Positions 12,379 through 23,868 of a stretch of 64,000 bases of DNA are shown here, in pieces. The notes beneath the pieces were generated by a model that worked only from the letters and a program-made list of their open reading frames with translations, was not told the DNA's origin and ran no database searches. Source of the DNA: Calvatia gigantea (lineage: Eukaryota > Basidiomycota > Agaricomycetes > Agaricales > Lycoperdaceae); the NCBI GenBank assembly GCA_025093985.1, contig JACAAK010000001.1, positions 682,001 through 746,000 of the forward strand, read 5' to 3'. The position numbers and the translations under genes were made by a program. Position 1 is the first letter of the stretch, and every line of letters starts with the position of its first letter.

Positions 12379-15300
12379 GACACTCTTTCAAGGGTACGGG
12401 CGGTTCAATGAGGCGTCTACGCTAAAGCTTTGACGCGTTTGGGTTTTACAGTTTGCACAAGGACACAGCCCGTGAGCAAGAGTCTGGGAAACATTGTGAG
12501 AAACGGGAAACCTGATTCCTACCGGCCTTGTCGCGCATAGCTACGGCCATCAGAAGAGAACGGCAGGGTGTCATAATGTGTCAATGGGATCATTGTCAGA
12601 ACCTGCCTTCGCTCCTCACCCGAGACCAGGGAAAAAATCTGAGTGGTGCGAATTGTGTCCAACGTACCTGAATGGTTCCTTGTAGGTCCTTGGGAAGTCC
12701 CTTGCCCGTGACTGCATGAAACAGTGCCTGGTGTATACCACTATCAGCAGTTGATTAGGGGGGACAGGTGGTGATAGCGACTGGCGATATTTTCGTATGG
12801 CGCACAACATAACGAGTAATCAGACCAACGTCGCTAAACGCACACTGCCTTGGGGGAAGGAAAAACCGGTCCCAACAAAAATTGTTTAACACGTAGCTGG
12901 CAGTGAACCAAAGCACCATAGGTAAGTTTTGATAATCTGCCACTAGCGAAGAACGAGTGACGGCGGCGGGGTGTGGTCTTTGCAGGTGCCGTCACAGTCA
13001 CGTCGGACCAGCTCCTTGCCTCTCGCCTCATCGACGTGTCGGGCCTGCCCCAGCCTCCTGGCTCGTCCCGATTTTCAACACTCCCTCACGTTGGACCATG
13101 ACAAGCAAGGTTTTCGACCCCGACACTGCAACCGAACCTTTTCTTCGACTTAGGTAAGGAGCCAAAAAAATAACTCTGCCCCATCCGAGGCAGAACTCAT
13201 CTGACTACCCCCGGACCTCCCTCAAAATGCTTAGGAGGGATGATGGCAACTACTCCAACAGAGCCCGGTAGCTAGAAGATAACCTCGGGCTCCTCCACTT
13301 ACATGCTCCGGGGGTCCATGATTCCGGGGCGGTTCAGTGGTGAGCTACACCAGCTCTGAACGACCTTTGGCAGAGGTGACCACTGGTGACTACCTCATGT
13401 TCCCCCCCGCCCCACCCGCTGCATCCTGCGGCTCCCTGCCACGCTCTGCTCCGCTGCTGTTACAACAGGGTGCTCTGCCCCTGCTAAGCCCCGTTCTGCT
13501 CCTGCTACCTCTCGGTGCTGCATGACAGGGTCCCTCCCGCACCTGGCCCTGTCCTCGAGGCCCGCCCACTCCTGCTTGCTCAGCTCTGCCTCACTCGGCT
13601 ATGACTGGGTCCACAACATCAACGGTGCCTGGTACAGTCATGCTCTCAGTGCTATTCCATTTCACTACGCGTCATGATGCCTCACTGGCCGTGACAAAGT
13701 GGAACATCCTACACTATGACCACCACACCATGCCGGTGGGCTCCCCGCTCTGTCGAAACCCAGCCGAAGAGCACAGGGCCTCATAGCACCAAACAGCCTT
13801 ACTAGATCCTCCTACTATTATGGGTACTGATCTTTGGCTCGACGCGTCAGAATTAGTAACCTCTGATACTATTGCAGCCAAGTCTCTCCCCTCAGTTCTG
13901 TCCCTGCCAGGCAGGGAAGCCCTCATGGGCTTTCGCCCATAAGTAGTCACACATCATTGCTACAATACATTTGTATTCATGCCCCGCTACGAATTACAAA
14001 CCCAGCCACTCTTTCCTTACTGTCCAGAGTGGCCCAGACAAGCCAGGCAAAGATAGCTCGTTGAGTCCTGACATGACGTATCACATTGGGAATTGATCAT
14101 TCAAAGGAGTACATACGTTAAAGGGTGAATTTAAGTGATTAAAGAGACATCTATCAGTCTATATCACGGTGAAGCAGGAGTAGAAGACAATGGTACATTT
14201 GATGAAAGATGTAAATTGTTGGCCAGCTGGCCTCAGAAACTCAGATTCGTGGAAGGTGGGTGCAGAGTCAACATCCAGTGATTTTGGTACGTTTGTTTGC
14301 TGATTAACTCGCGGGGTTGTTGGTAGGGGCAATCTAGCAGTAACTTCTCAAGCGAGAACACTGCATCCATTATCAACGGACCTTGGTTGGTAGCTTGCAC
14401 CTACTAGGAGCATCTTTGTGATGATCAGGCTGATTAAGTGGCTTTCCATGTCAGTGAGCAAAAAGCGTTAGAAGCGGTTAAGCCATTGCACTACTGTTAG
14501 GAGGAGATTTTTGTCCGAATTCGTTCAAGTGGGGGCTCGTGGTTTGGCATTTGCGCTCACTATGTGCCTAATTTAACGGGCTTTTGTAGCCAGTCGGGTG
14601 TCGGTGTCGTACATACAGGGCAAGAATGCAGGAGTCATCCAACCTGAATTGGCTAGGTATGACCGATAAATCAGTGGCATGCAGCAAAGGTGCTGGAAGG
14701 CTGGGAACCGAAGCTACGGCATTGGTGCGGTGCTTTAGGTAAATTCGTCAGTTGCACCTATGCTCGTATAAACGATCACTAACGCTACGCCACTAGCACT
14801 AGACGAGCACAACCAAAAGATGGACAAGAATGGGAGTCGAGGATCGATGATCGGCACAGCAACAGCACTGCGTGGATTAGATTGACAACGAGAGTGCAAC
14901 GCAAGTTCTGCTGAATAGGTATTCCTCACGTGACTCTATACAAAATGAAAAGAGCCCCACCAAATTAAATTAAGTAAGTTTGCGGCGTGGACGGCCCCCA
15001 TCAATTGTTTCCGGTGTTCCATTTGGCTCGACGTCGCAAGGCTTTTTTGCTCTTCGACTCTCTCACTCATCGGCTTCTCCCTACCTACCACTACTCCACC
15101 TCTTTCACCTTACTCTCGTTAGTGACCTGTGCGACGGGGGGTCCACCTTTGAACCATCTAATCCGAGAAACCCATCCCTAGAGAAAATCCAACAAACACA
15201 TTCAGCGTTCAGCCTTTTTTTTTACCCTGTCCTGCACTCGGTCTCGTGTATTCCTATTCGGTTGAGGCACCCGGAAACGAGAATCCTGTCAACGTGGGCG

Positions 15301-15638
15301 GGGGATTAAAACAGTTTCGGAGCTTGGAACGTGGATTGTGGTTGGATATACCCCTCCCCTGCAACATACATACCCCTTGCTCCTACACTTCCTTCCTTAC
15401 ACAGGGAGAATCGGGTCGCCACCTCGTTTTGAAGCCATCGTCATCATCACCATCATCATCTTCATCGCCATCATCATTGTATAGAGAACAATAACCCCGG
15501 GCAAAACAATTTTTGTTATTGGGAATTTTGATTGATTCTTACTGTGGACCTGCTTGGATTTCTACCGTATCCTATCATCTATCCTATCTCACCCTATCCT
15601 ATCCTACGAATTTCCTAGTAACACTTGGTTTTTGCGAT
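12379..15638. other. Gene-poor region with C-rich patch
   Basis: About 3.3 kb with no convincing gene. From about 12950 to 13960 the plus strand is C-rich, with Pro/Ala/Leu-type short frames, for example near 13400-13530, that differ in composition from the AT-richer DNA on both sides. It may be a decayed repeat, but I recognised no reverse transcriptase, transposase or LTR. The last 600 bases are pyrimidine-rich and contain a CAT-type microsatellite, consistent with the promoter and 5' UTR of the carrier gene at 15639. Confidence 0.4.
15438..15479 (+). repeat. CAT-type microsatellite in 5' leader
   Basis: An imperfect run of CAT/CATCAT triplets about 160-200 bases upstream of the mitochondrial carrier start codon. 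It lies in a pyrimidine-rich leader and is probably a simple repeat in the promoter or 5' UTR. Confidence 0.6.
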
Positions 15639-17707
15639 ATGACTTCTTCCACTGCTGTTGCTACTGTTCCGACGACAGCGGCTTCTGCTCCTCCAAACGT
15701 GGGCACTCCTGCAACAACAGCAAAGTCGTCGGAGACCAAGACGACGACGACGACGACGGGAATGAAGGATGTGAGAGAGGTTGGAGAGGTCAAGAAAAGT
15801 GGGGCGGTAGCCTCGTTTTCGTTTGTGACGCCGGAGGTTGCGCGTTATTTTATTGGTGCGTTGTTTGGGTCTTTTGGTGGCAGGGCTGTGACTGTTTACT
15901 CACTCATGCATGTTTTAGCGGGTGGATGTGCGGGTGCTGCGTCGAGGACTGTTGTTAGTCCTTTGGAGAGGTTGAAAATTATTCAGTACGTTTATATCTG
16001 ATTTGTGTTGTGATACTTTTCTGACTGGGGTCATGTCTGTTTTTGTAGGCAAGTACAACCGAAAGGATCGAATGCATGCTATAATGGTGTTTGGAACAGT
16101 CTTGTACGTATGTGGCGTGAGGAGGGATTCAGAGGGTTCATGCGAGGCAATGGGATCAATTGTTTGAGGATTGTCCCTTATAGGTATGTCATGATTGTTT
16201 CTTGTGTCAGAACAAGTTGGGCTAACATGTTACCCTTAGGTTCGTGTTCTGCAGTTGTTGTGTCATATCTATCATTCTTATATGTTGCAGCGCGGTCCAA
16301 TTCACTACATATGAACAGCTAAAAAAGGTGAGTTTGATACATGGTGCACGATGCACGGGCTGTGTTGTATGATTCCCAGCTGCATGTGGTGTTTGAGATT
16401 CGGTCTCAACCCACCGGCAGGAGCAGAGTTGATCTCTTGTTTTTTCTTAATGAGGTTGAGCCTTCCGGGCGCTGGTTAGGGAACTGACGTCATGCTTCTC
16501 TTGCTTCTTTTGTTTTGTTCCTTATGTGCAATTGGAACAATGTTGCTGACTTGGGGAAAAATGGACGACAGTGGTTTACACGACGTGGCTCAAAGGAGCT
16601 GGATACGCCCAAACGATTGGCTGCTGGAGCTCTTGCTGGTATCACCTCAGTCTGTGAGTATCATTTTTGGGTTATTTGATGATCTGATCGTGTGTTATGG
16701 ATGGAGATCGCTGAAATGAACGTATGTCCCAGGTTCGACATATCCATTGGATTTGGTCCGGTCAAGACTATCTATAGCTACGGCCTCGGTAGACCTTGCG
16801 GGAGCGGCGGCGGCGGCGGCGTCGGCAAGTGTCGCAAATGTGAATGGGAACATGCCGGTTAACGTAGCCTCCACTTCTGCTGGGGTTAGCACGATAAGTG
16901 GTGCGATACCAGCAAAAGCGAGCGCAGCTCTGGCATCGGGGTATCACACTTCTTCCTCCTCGTCTTCCCAAGCGGCTAGTTCGGGAGTTTCAGGAGCAGC
17001 TGCGAGAATTGCCAAGTCGCAGTACACCGCACGGGATCTAACGATGTGGGGGATGACCCTTAAAGTGATGCGAGAGGAAGGCGGTGTCAAGGGTTTGTAT
17101 AGGGGTCTTGTGACGACGGCTGTAGGGGTTGCGCCGTACGTGGGTATTAATTTTGCAGCTTATGAGGCATTGAGGGGGTGGATTACACCTCCTGGGAAGG
17201 CGAATGTTGGAAGAAAGTTGGCGTGTGGTGCACTTGCGGGTGGGTGACGTTTTTCCTGATTTTGTTCTCCGCGAATCAGGGGCCGTGGTTGACAAGGGTT
17301 GTGGGATTTTTTTCTCCTTTTTTTTTTTTTTTTTGCAGGGTCGATCTCGCAAACGTTGACGTATCCGTTTGATGTGCTGCGCCGAAAGATGCAGGTAACG
17401 GGCATGAAGGGGGGTCAAAAGTACGATGGAGCGTTTGACGCGTTGAGGAGTGTATTGCGCTCCGAGGGGGTTGCTGGGCTGTACCGGGGTCTCTGGCCGA
17501 ACCTCCGTAAGTAATGGAAGAGACTTGAATGGGGTAGGAACATGAATGTGACTGATCGTTGTTATTGTTGTTGTGCAGTGAAAGTAGCGCCGAGTATTGC
17601 CACGTCGTTCTTTACATATGAACTGGTGGGTCAGCTGTGTGTGTGTGAATGACTTGATGCTGATTTGATAAATTTGATGCCAGGTCAAGGAGATGTTGGT
17701 TGTGTAG
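15639..17707 (+). CDS. Mitochondrial solute carrier (SLC25 family, YPR011C-like)
   Basis: Nine exons: 15639-15855, 15919-15985, 16049-16183, 16291-16327, 16572-16653, 16733-17239, 17339-17506, 17579-17625, 17684-17707. They total 1284 nt (427 aa) in frame. The three carrier signatures are SPLERLKIIQQ, YPLDLVRSRL and YPFDVLRRKM, with GFRGFMRGNG, GVKGLYRGL and GVAGLYRGLWP after them. The first repeat (AGGCAGAASRTVVSPLER, RGNGINCLRIVPYSAVQF) most resembles yeast Ypr011c, an inner-membrane transporter of adenosine phosphosulfates, and related nucleotide/CoA carriers; the substrate here is inferred only. Unusual are a Thr/Ala-rich N-terminal extension of about 65 residues and an Ala/Ser-rich insertion of about 85 residues after the second signature. 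The ATG at 15639 was chosen; an in-frame frame runs further upstream. Confidence 0.9.
17316..17335 (+). repeat. Poly-T tract at a 3' splice site
   Basis: A near-uninterrupted run of T directly before the acceptor CAG at 17336-17338 of the carrier gene. It serves as an extreme polypyrimidine tract and is a likely site of length variation. Confidence 0.7.
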
Positions 17708-18000
17708 GGCAGGGTTAACTATGATAGATAGACAGATTAGCTGGGGGGCACGTGTGTTGTTGTGGGTTAGAAGTATCTGTGACAATGTGACTCTGTGTGT
17801 TGTGTTTGAGTGCTTCATAATTGCGGGTCACTACTACGCCCTTGAGAGTTGGGTGCATGGGCTCTACACGCGACAACATGCAGGCAGGTCCTCAAACGGA
17901 GATCCCCGTCATCGCTCCCAATGGCTCTCTATCCCACCAAAGCCAGAGCCAGGCCCTCGCCGTCGTAGCCCCCCGCTCATCCTCTCTCCCCATCTTCCTC

Positions 18001-21000
18001 ATGGGTCATTCAGCCAGCAAACAAAGGCAACCCTCCAACCACCACCAACAATCTCCTGCTCCTTCTCTAGCTTCAAAGTCTTTTCCTGCGGTTATCAGTC
18101 TCAAACGAGCCTTTGCTGCTCGTCGTAAAAAGTCTGACGTCGACAGAGACAAGGAGAGGCAAGATGTGGACTCTCGTTCAGTCGTTGGCTCATATACCTT
18201 TCCACGGAACACACAGCCCAAAGTCGAGATCACCCCTTCCTCGGCTTCTTCTCCACCACAGGTGCCTTCATCCTCTACTATCTCTCCTCCATCGCAATCC
18301 AGGGGTGCTAAACAACAGCTTTCCCAGCTGGCATCACACGTCTTTACTACTACCCCCAAAAAGCCACAACCTACAACTACAACTATAACAACAACTGCAG
18401 CTGCAGACTCGCTTCGTCCTCTTCCCCCTCCACCGCTACCTCCGAAATCTTCTGTCTCCGAGTCGGTTCCGTCCACCACTCTACATGCGAGATCACATGT
18501 CCAGGCTTCTCTCCATCCGTCACCTGCTTCGCTGGAACAAAACAGGTCGTCGATTATGCCTATGAGCCCCGCCATCGAGTCTGCAGTCAGTTATATGACT
18601 ATGACGGAACAATTGCAGCAGCAGCAACAGCAAGAAGTGGTATCCTTAGCATCGCCGTCTCCATCGTCTCAACCGACAGCATTAATGTTAACACTATCAT
18701 CATCATCATCATTATCATCATCACCCGCCAAACCTGTCCAAACATCTCTAGCCTCTGATGGTCCGACAATACCAGCGAAACCTTTGATGACAACTCATCA
18801 GGATACCACGGCACCCGAGAAACCCCAACATACAAGTACAGAGGTCGAGGTAGAAGAACTGAAACGAGTTGAACGTCCCAGAGCGAGGTCAGATTCGGAT
18901 GGTGCGTTGTTAGAAAGGGAGTATGCCGATAAACGCAAAAGCGACTCGACGATTAGCCATTATACTATCCGGCCTGGTGCTGGTGGCGGTCCGCGCTCGT
19001 CGAGACCTGTTTCCATGGCTGAATCGTTCCAGTCGAGTTATACCATTGTCCCTGCGAATGGGGGTACTGCCAGTTGGAGGGGTGATGGTTGTGAATAAAC
19101 GACTAAGTGCGGTTGATCCGGATTATAGTTTGTTGGAAGAGGATGATGATTCGTTCAAGAGTCTTGATGATGATGCTGAGGGCAGTGGTAGCTGTAGTGG
19201 CGGCGACGATCAGAGGACTAGCGCGGTTTGGGTGCAAGTGGGCGAGGAAAAGGTGTCACCGCCCAATTCATTGTTGAGGCAGAAACGGAGGTCAATGTCC
19301 TTGAACTGTCGGAGCGAGTAACTCGTCGTCCAAGGTTCAGTTGCCGCATCCACCACCTACTGCATCCGCAGCGGAACTCAAACATCCGTCATATTCGATA
19401 TCTGAAGGTTTTTACTCTCATCCTCTCTCCGCGTCGTCCTCATCAATTGCCATGAATCGACCTCAACAACCAAACGGGAACCGAAAACTCCCCGCGATAC
19501 CACCACTACAACCACACCCTAACGTCAACGCGACGTTCACCTACCCAACTCAACGCCCGTTACCTAATCACCCTGCACCACCCGCCTCGTTCAGACAAAC
19601 AGCTGTTAGTATTACGAGTAGTCTCGCACCTGCTGCAGGCCTCGCGAGAAAAGCTGTAGAGAAAGTCAAAGGCGCATTGGGTCATATGGGTTCCTCACCA
19701 AGCTCAGCACGGGCACCACCACCATCACCACCATGGTACTGGGAGTACCTCTGGTTCTATTTCCTCCGCATCTATATCCTCCACATCTGGATACTCGAGT
19801 TCGATTTCTGTTAGCTCCACCGCGCCCTCGTCTTTCCCTCCGAATAATAATAATGAATGGGTGGGGGGTTTGAATCTGGCGCGTACGTCGTCGAATCAGA
19901 GTTCCGCTGCGACACATGGTAGTAGTATGCACTGCTGTGAATATTAAGGAGATTAAAGAGAGGAGTGAGCGGGAGAGGCAGTCCGGGAAGAAGAGGGAGA
20001 AGGAGAAGGAGAAGAGGATGAGGAGGACGCCGAATGGGCAGAGTGGGGGCACATATTCTGTTGGGTCTATTGGGACAACAGCGACAACGACGAGTGGGTC
20101 GGATTCGGATGCCTTTATGATGCCTTCTGGAGCTATGTTAGGTGTTCAATTGAGGGGTCCTATGACGAATAGGCACGGTGTGCCTGTTGCGGGTGGAGTT
20201 GTGTTTGGAAGGGATCTGAGGAGATGTGTGAAGGACACTGGTATTTGGGTTGGGAAGGGCGGTGCTGCTCGAGGGACTGGGAGGGAGGATGGGAAGGAGT
20301 TGATGGGGAGGCGTGAGCTCAGGGTGTATGAGCAGAGAATGCTGCCTGCGATTGTCGTCCGCTGTGCTCAACATTTGTTGATTTGGGGTGTTCAGGAAGA
20401 AGGGCTCTTTAGGTGGGTGTTGCTCTCCACTTGCTTATTATAAGGGGTGATTGGCGTGGATGGTGGAGAAAAATTTTTATACTTGCTTATCCGTCCCGCA
20501 CGCGGCCGTGGGGTTTGGGTGGTCCTTAATTCATGAATGACTTCTCTCATTTCCTGAACGATTAACTGATGATAAATTGGTGTAGGGTTCCTGGGAGAGC
20601 CGCCCACATCGCCAGGTTGAAATCCGAGTTCGATACTGGTATGTCCTTCTAACCTTGCTCTTAAAAACGCCCTTACTAATGAGCTCCCCCTTCGCAGGTG
20701 TGGATTACGATATGTCAGGGTGCACACCTGGGGATTTGGATCCCCACGCGGTGGCGTCGATATTTAAAGCCTACCTGCGTGAACGTGAGTTCCATAAATA
20801 ACCTTTCTTATGGAAAGCCTATTCATTTAACTGATTTGGGTTGCTTCTTTCATTTTTTGGGGGAAATTTCTTGGTTTAGTCCCTGAGCATATATTGACAC
20901 AGAAGCTCTCGCCGTACTTTGATGCCGCGATCGACCAAGAGAGTTCTGCTGCGTCTGCCGTCGCCGCCACCCCTTCTACTGATTCTACCTCACCGATGAG

Positions 21001-23050
21001 AAAGGGTGTTGGCCTTCCTACGAGTCAAAAACCTGGGCGCCCCGTACCGGCTGCTATTACGTCTATGTCGCCTATATCTCCAACAGCGGGATTCACATCA
21101 ACTAACCTCCGGAAGCCACCATCACTGTCGACCCTCGCTATGCCTTCGTTCAGCGCTATGCGCCCCGCATCCCATAACCTTATCTCGGCTCTCCGGTCGT
21201 TGATAGCTGCCTTACCCAGGGAGAATAGGGACCTGTTGAGGACGGTCGTGGAGTTGATTCAAGCGACGGCGAGGGAGAGTAAGCTGACAAAGATGCCATT
21301 GAGCAATTTGTTGATGGTGTTCTTGCCGAGTTTGAATATCAGTGCGCAGTTGTTGAGGGTGTTGTGTGAGGAGGAGAGGATTTGGGTTGGGCCGGTCGAA
21401 GGCGGAGGCCGGGATGGGAATGATGTGCTGGATGTGAAGAGGGACACGGTTGTTTTGGACATTCGACCTGAAGGTGAGGAAGAAAGCGGGGAAGGACAAG
21501 GAGATGAGGGTGAGGACGAAGATGAAGACGATATTGATGCACAGCGTCGCTGGACAGTTGTTCAAAGGCCAGAAGTGCCTACTGTGTACCTCGACTCGAG
21601 GTCTCAAGCGTCGTCGGCTTCGCTTGCTTCATCTGCGTTGGTTTCTTCCTCGCGAGATGCGTCGGTTTCATCGACAACGGAGAGCTCGATATTGTCGTCC
21701 GATAGACACGATAGGGATGCGATGCTTTCGTCGTCAGTCGAGTCGGTGTCGACGCCTTTGACTTTGTCTACACAGTCGTCGCAAGCGTATTTGGCGTTGG
21801 ATAAAGCCAAGGGCTCGTTTGAGAGGCCAAGCAGTCGTGATAGAGTTTCACCAAGGATTCACGTTGTCGAGCCCACATCGCCCAGCCTTGAATTTGGTGT
21901 CCTGAGCGGGGCAGAGATTAGCTCCGTTAACAAGGAAGACGGTCAAGCGAGGAAATTTGCGATTAGCAGCCCCCTGCCCTACAAACCCTCACCTACCCCG
22001 CCACCCAAGATGGCCACTACGGAGAATAATAATCCCTCACCCACGTCTCCCAACCCAAGGAGACGATCGATACCCGCGTTATCCTTCCCTGGCTTGTCGG
22101 TATTCACAGGCGGACATTCTCATCGCAATTCACAGGGATCGTTCGGGTCCGGTTCTCATGGTTCGGAGCCCGCCTCTCCTGCAGATTCTATGGTCTCCAC
22201 CACAGGCGGAAAGCAACTGCCCGCAGGCCCGTTGAGGACGAATAAACCACCCCTAAGGCTATTATTCTCTCCCTCAAAGAAGAGTTCTGGATCATTAAAG
22301 GATGTCATCGCCTTAAATACACCAGGAAGCGCTCCAGGCAGCGCGGGATCGCACTCGTTCAGTTCGTATCAGCAGCAATATCAGGCCAGGACGGCGAGCA
22401 TGGTGTTGGCTGTGAGTGCAAGTGAAAATTCGGGCTCGAGCGATTCGTCAGTGTCAACTCCTCTTTCGGCTGTTACCGCGCCTGGGACCGCCATGAGTAG
22501 TTCTTTTAGTTGCGATGATCGAAGGGGCGGAGGAATGGCAGAGTCGAGGGGGTTGGACCGCCCACCTGTGTTGGACACACCCCTTGAGGAAGAGACATCA
22601 TTGAGGTCCGAACTTGGGTTGGATATCTCACCACCAATGACTGCTAATGCTCCGACTAGCCATCAAGGCGGGAAGGGCAAGGAAAAGAAGGAGAGGATAA
22701 AGACTATGATTGGGCAGACGCCTATTGCGGACTGGTATAGCACGAAGAGTGCTGCGAGCTCGGATGTTGATTTACCTGCGCCTGTGAATAAGTCACAGCA
22801 TGAGTTGGAGGTGGGCATCGCGGATATCAGTGGAGCGTTCAGCCACGCTGAATACGATGAGGACGATGATGGAAATGGGTATGACGTGGAGGCGCGTAGG
22901 AGGACAGTGATAGGGAGGAGCAGGGGCATATCGGTATCATCACGGTCATCAATGAATCATTTGGGGTTGGAGGATGAGGAGCTTGGTGCGGAGGATGATT
23001 GGACAAAGACCGTGCTGTTAGCTGCGGACTTTGAGTTGGGGAAGGCGTGA
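18001..23050 (+). CDS. RhoGAP-domain protein with long disordered regions (frame disrupted)
   Basis: A GTPase-activating protein for Rho-type GTPases. The RhoGAP domain starts in the exon ending 20412 (VVFGRDLRRC, then the arginine finger in EGLFRVPGR). It continues through small exons 20586-20638 and 20698-20784 (ASIFKAYLREL) into 20880-23050 (LPEHILTQKLSPYFD; NRDLLRTVVEL; MPLSNLLMVFLPSL). About 80 disordered residues interrupt the domain between SPYFDAAI and LISALRSL. The N-terminal part is Ser/Pro-rich and the C-terminal part acidic and Ser-rich. ATG 18001 gives MGHSASK, a good N-myristoylation consensus, so it is preferred over the in-frame ATG 17857. Between about 19060 and 19925 the coding signal steps by +1 four times without plausible introns. 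This is either sequence error or a damaged gene. Confidence 0.8.
18691..18722 (+). repeat. ATC-type microsatellite in coding sequence
   Basis: A run of ATC triplets with one ATT interruption, inside the RhoGAP gene, encoding a polyserine stretch. It is a simple-sequence expansion in a disordered segment. Confidence 0.65.
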
Positions 23051-23868
23051 AAGGAAAATGCGTTCTGCTGGTCAGAACGCATTCGTAGTCATTATCTTTC
23101 CTTCTAATTTTTCGGTGCGTGCTTCTAGCTACACTGATCGTCTCATAAACACTGACTGCTAGATAGTTATCGATTCCATCTCAGATCTTACCATCATACC
23201 CTCCCGGCATGTTTTCTGCATTTTCTATTTTTCTCTGCCTACATTTTTGTGTTCTGTTCGTTACCCTCTCTCTTTAATTATTCTCATTGGTTGCCTGGGT
23301 TTCTTCTTATCTCCACCACGCACACATACACACGTCCACGTAGTCACTACCTTGCACGCATCAACGGACCATCTATTTTCACTCATACCCACAAATTCAA
23401 AAAAATCATTCCTCTGTTTTCTTCTTAGTGGTTGAAAGTATATCCCATTTCCCAATTTTCTTCTCTCAGTTTTATAAGGCTCACACCACTCCTTCCCACC
23501 TTCACCCTCGCTCGCTACCCCTTTCCTTCAATCTATGGATGGAAACTACTGCATGTACTCTGGATAATTTACTTCTTATGTCTCTGGGGACAAACAAGAT
23601 TGAACCGTAGCCCATGGATGTTGCAACCAGAGGACCTCTTGAGTTAAACTATCTTTCAAATTATGGAAAACTAGCGCTGGGTTTGTGTGGTGATGACATC
23701 ATAAGCGATGCGATGTCAATCTGCTAAGTAGATAATCGCGTCTTGTTGCCTGGATCGAACATCTCATCGTTAAAGTTTGTCCTCTAGAATTCCGCAATTC
23801 TTTCCTCACAACTCTCTGTCATCACACTCTATCAGACATAGAGGTTTCGGGACACTGGATAGCGTACG
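23051..23868. other. Intergenic, pyrimidine-rich
   Basis: About 820 bases between the RhoGAP stop codon and the GH63-like start. It is rich in CT and TTTC runs on the plus strand, with no gene recognised. It probably carries the RhoGAP 3' UTR and the next promoter. Confidence 0.5.

Noticed and set aside
15554..15958. 134-codon cysteine-rich open frame
   Set aside because: It overlaps the first carrier exons in another frame and crosses their intron. It is a by-product of repeated GTG/TGT triplets.
17038..17688. 216-codon minus-strand Lys/Thr-rich open frame
   Set aside because: It lies antisense to carrier exons 6-9 and an intronic poly-T tract, has low-complexity composition, and is a shadow frame.
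19057..19121. A 65-nt GT-AG intron to explain the first RhoGAP frame step
   Set aside because: Its length and phase do not restore the downstream frame, and it would delete coding-like sequence.
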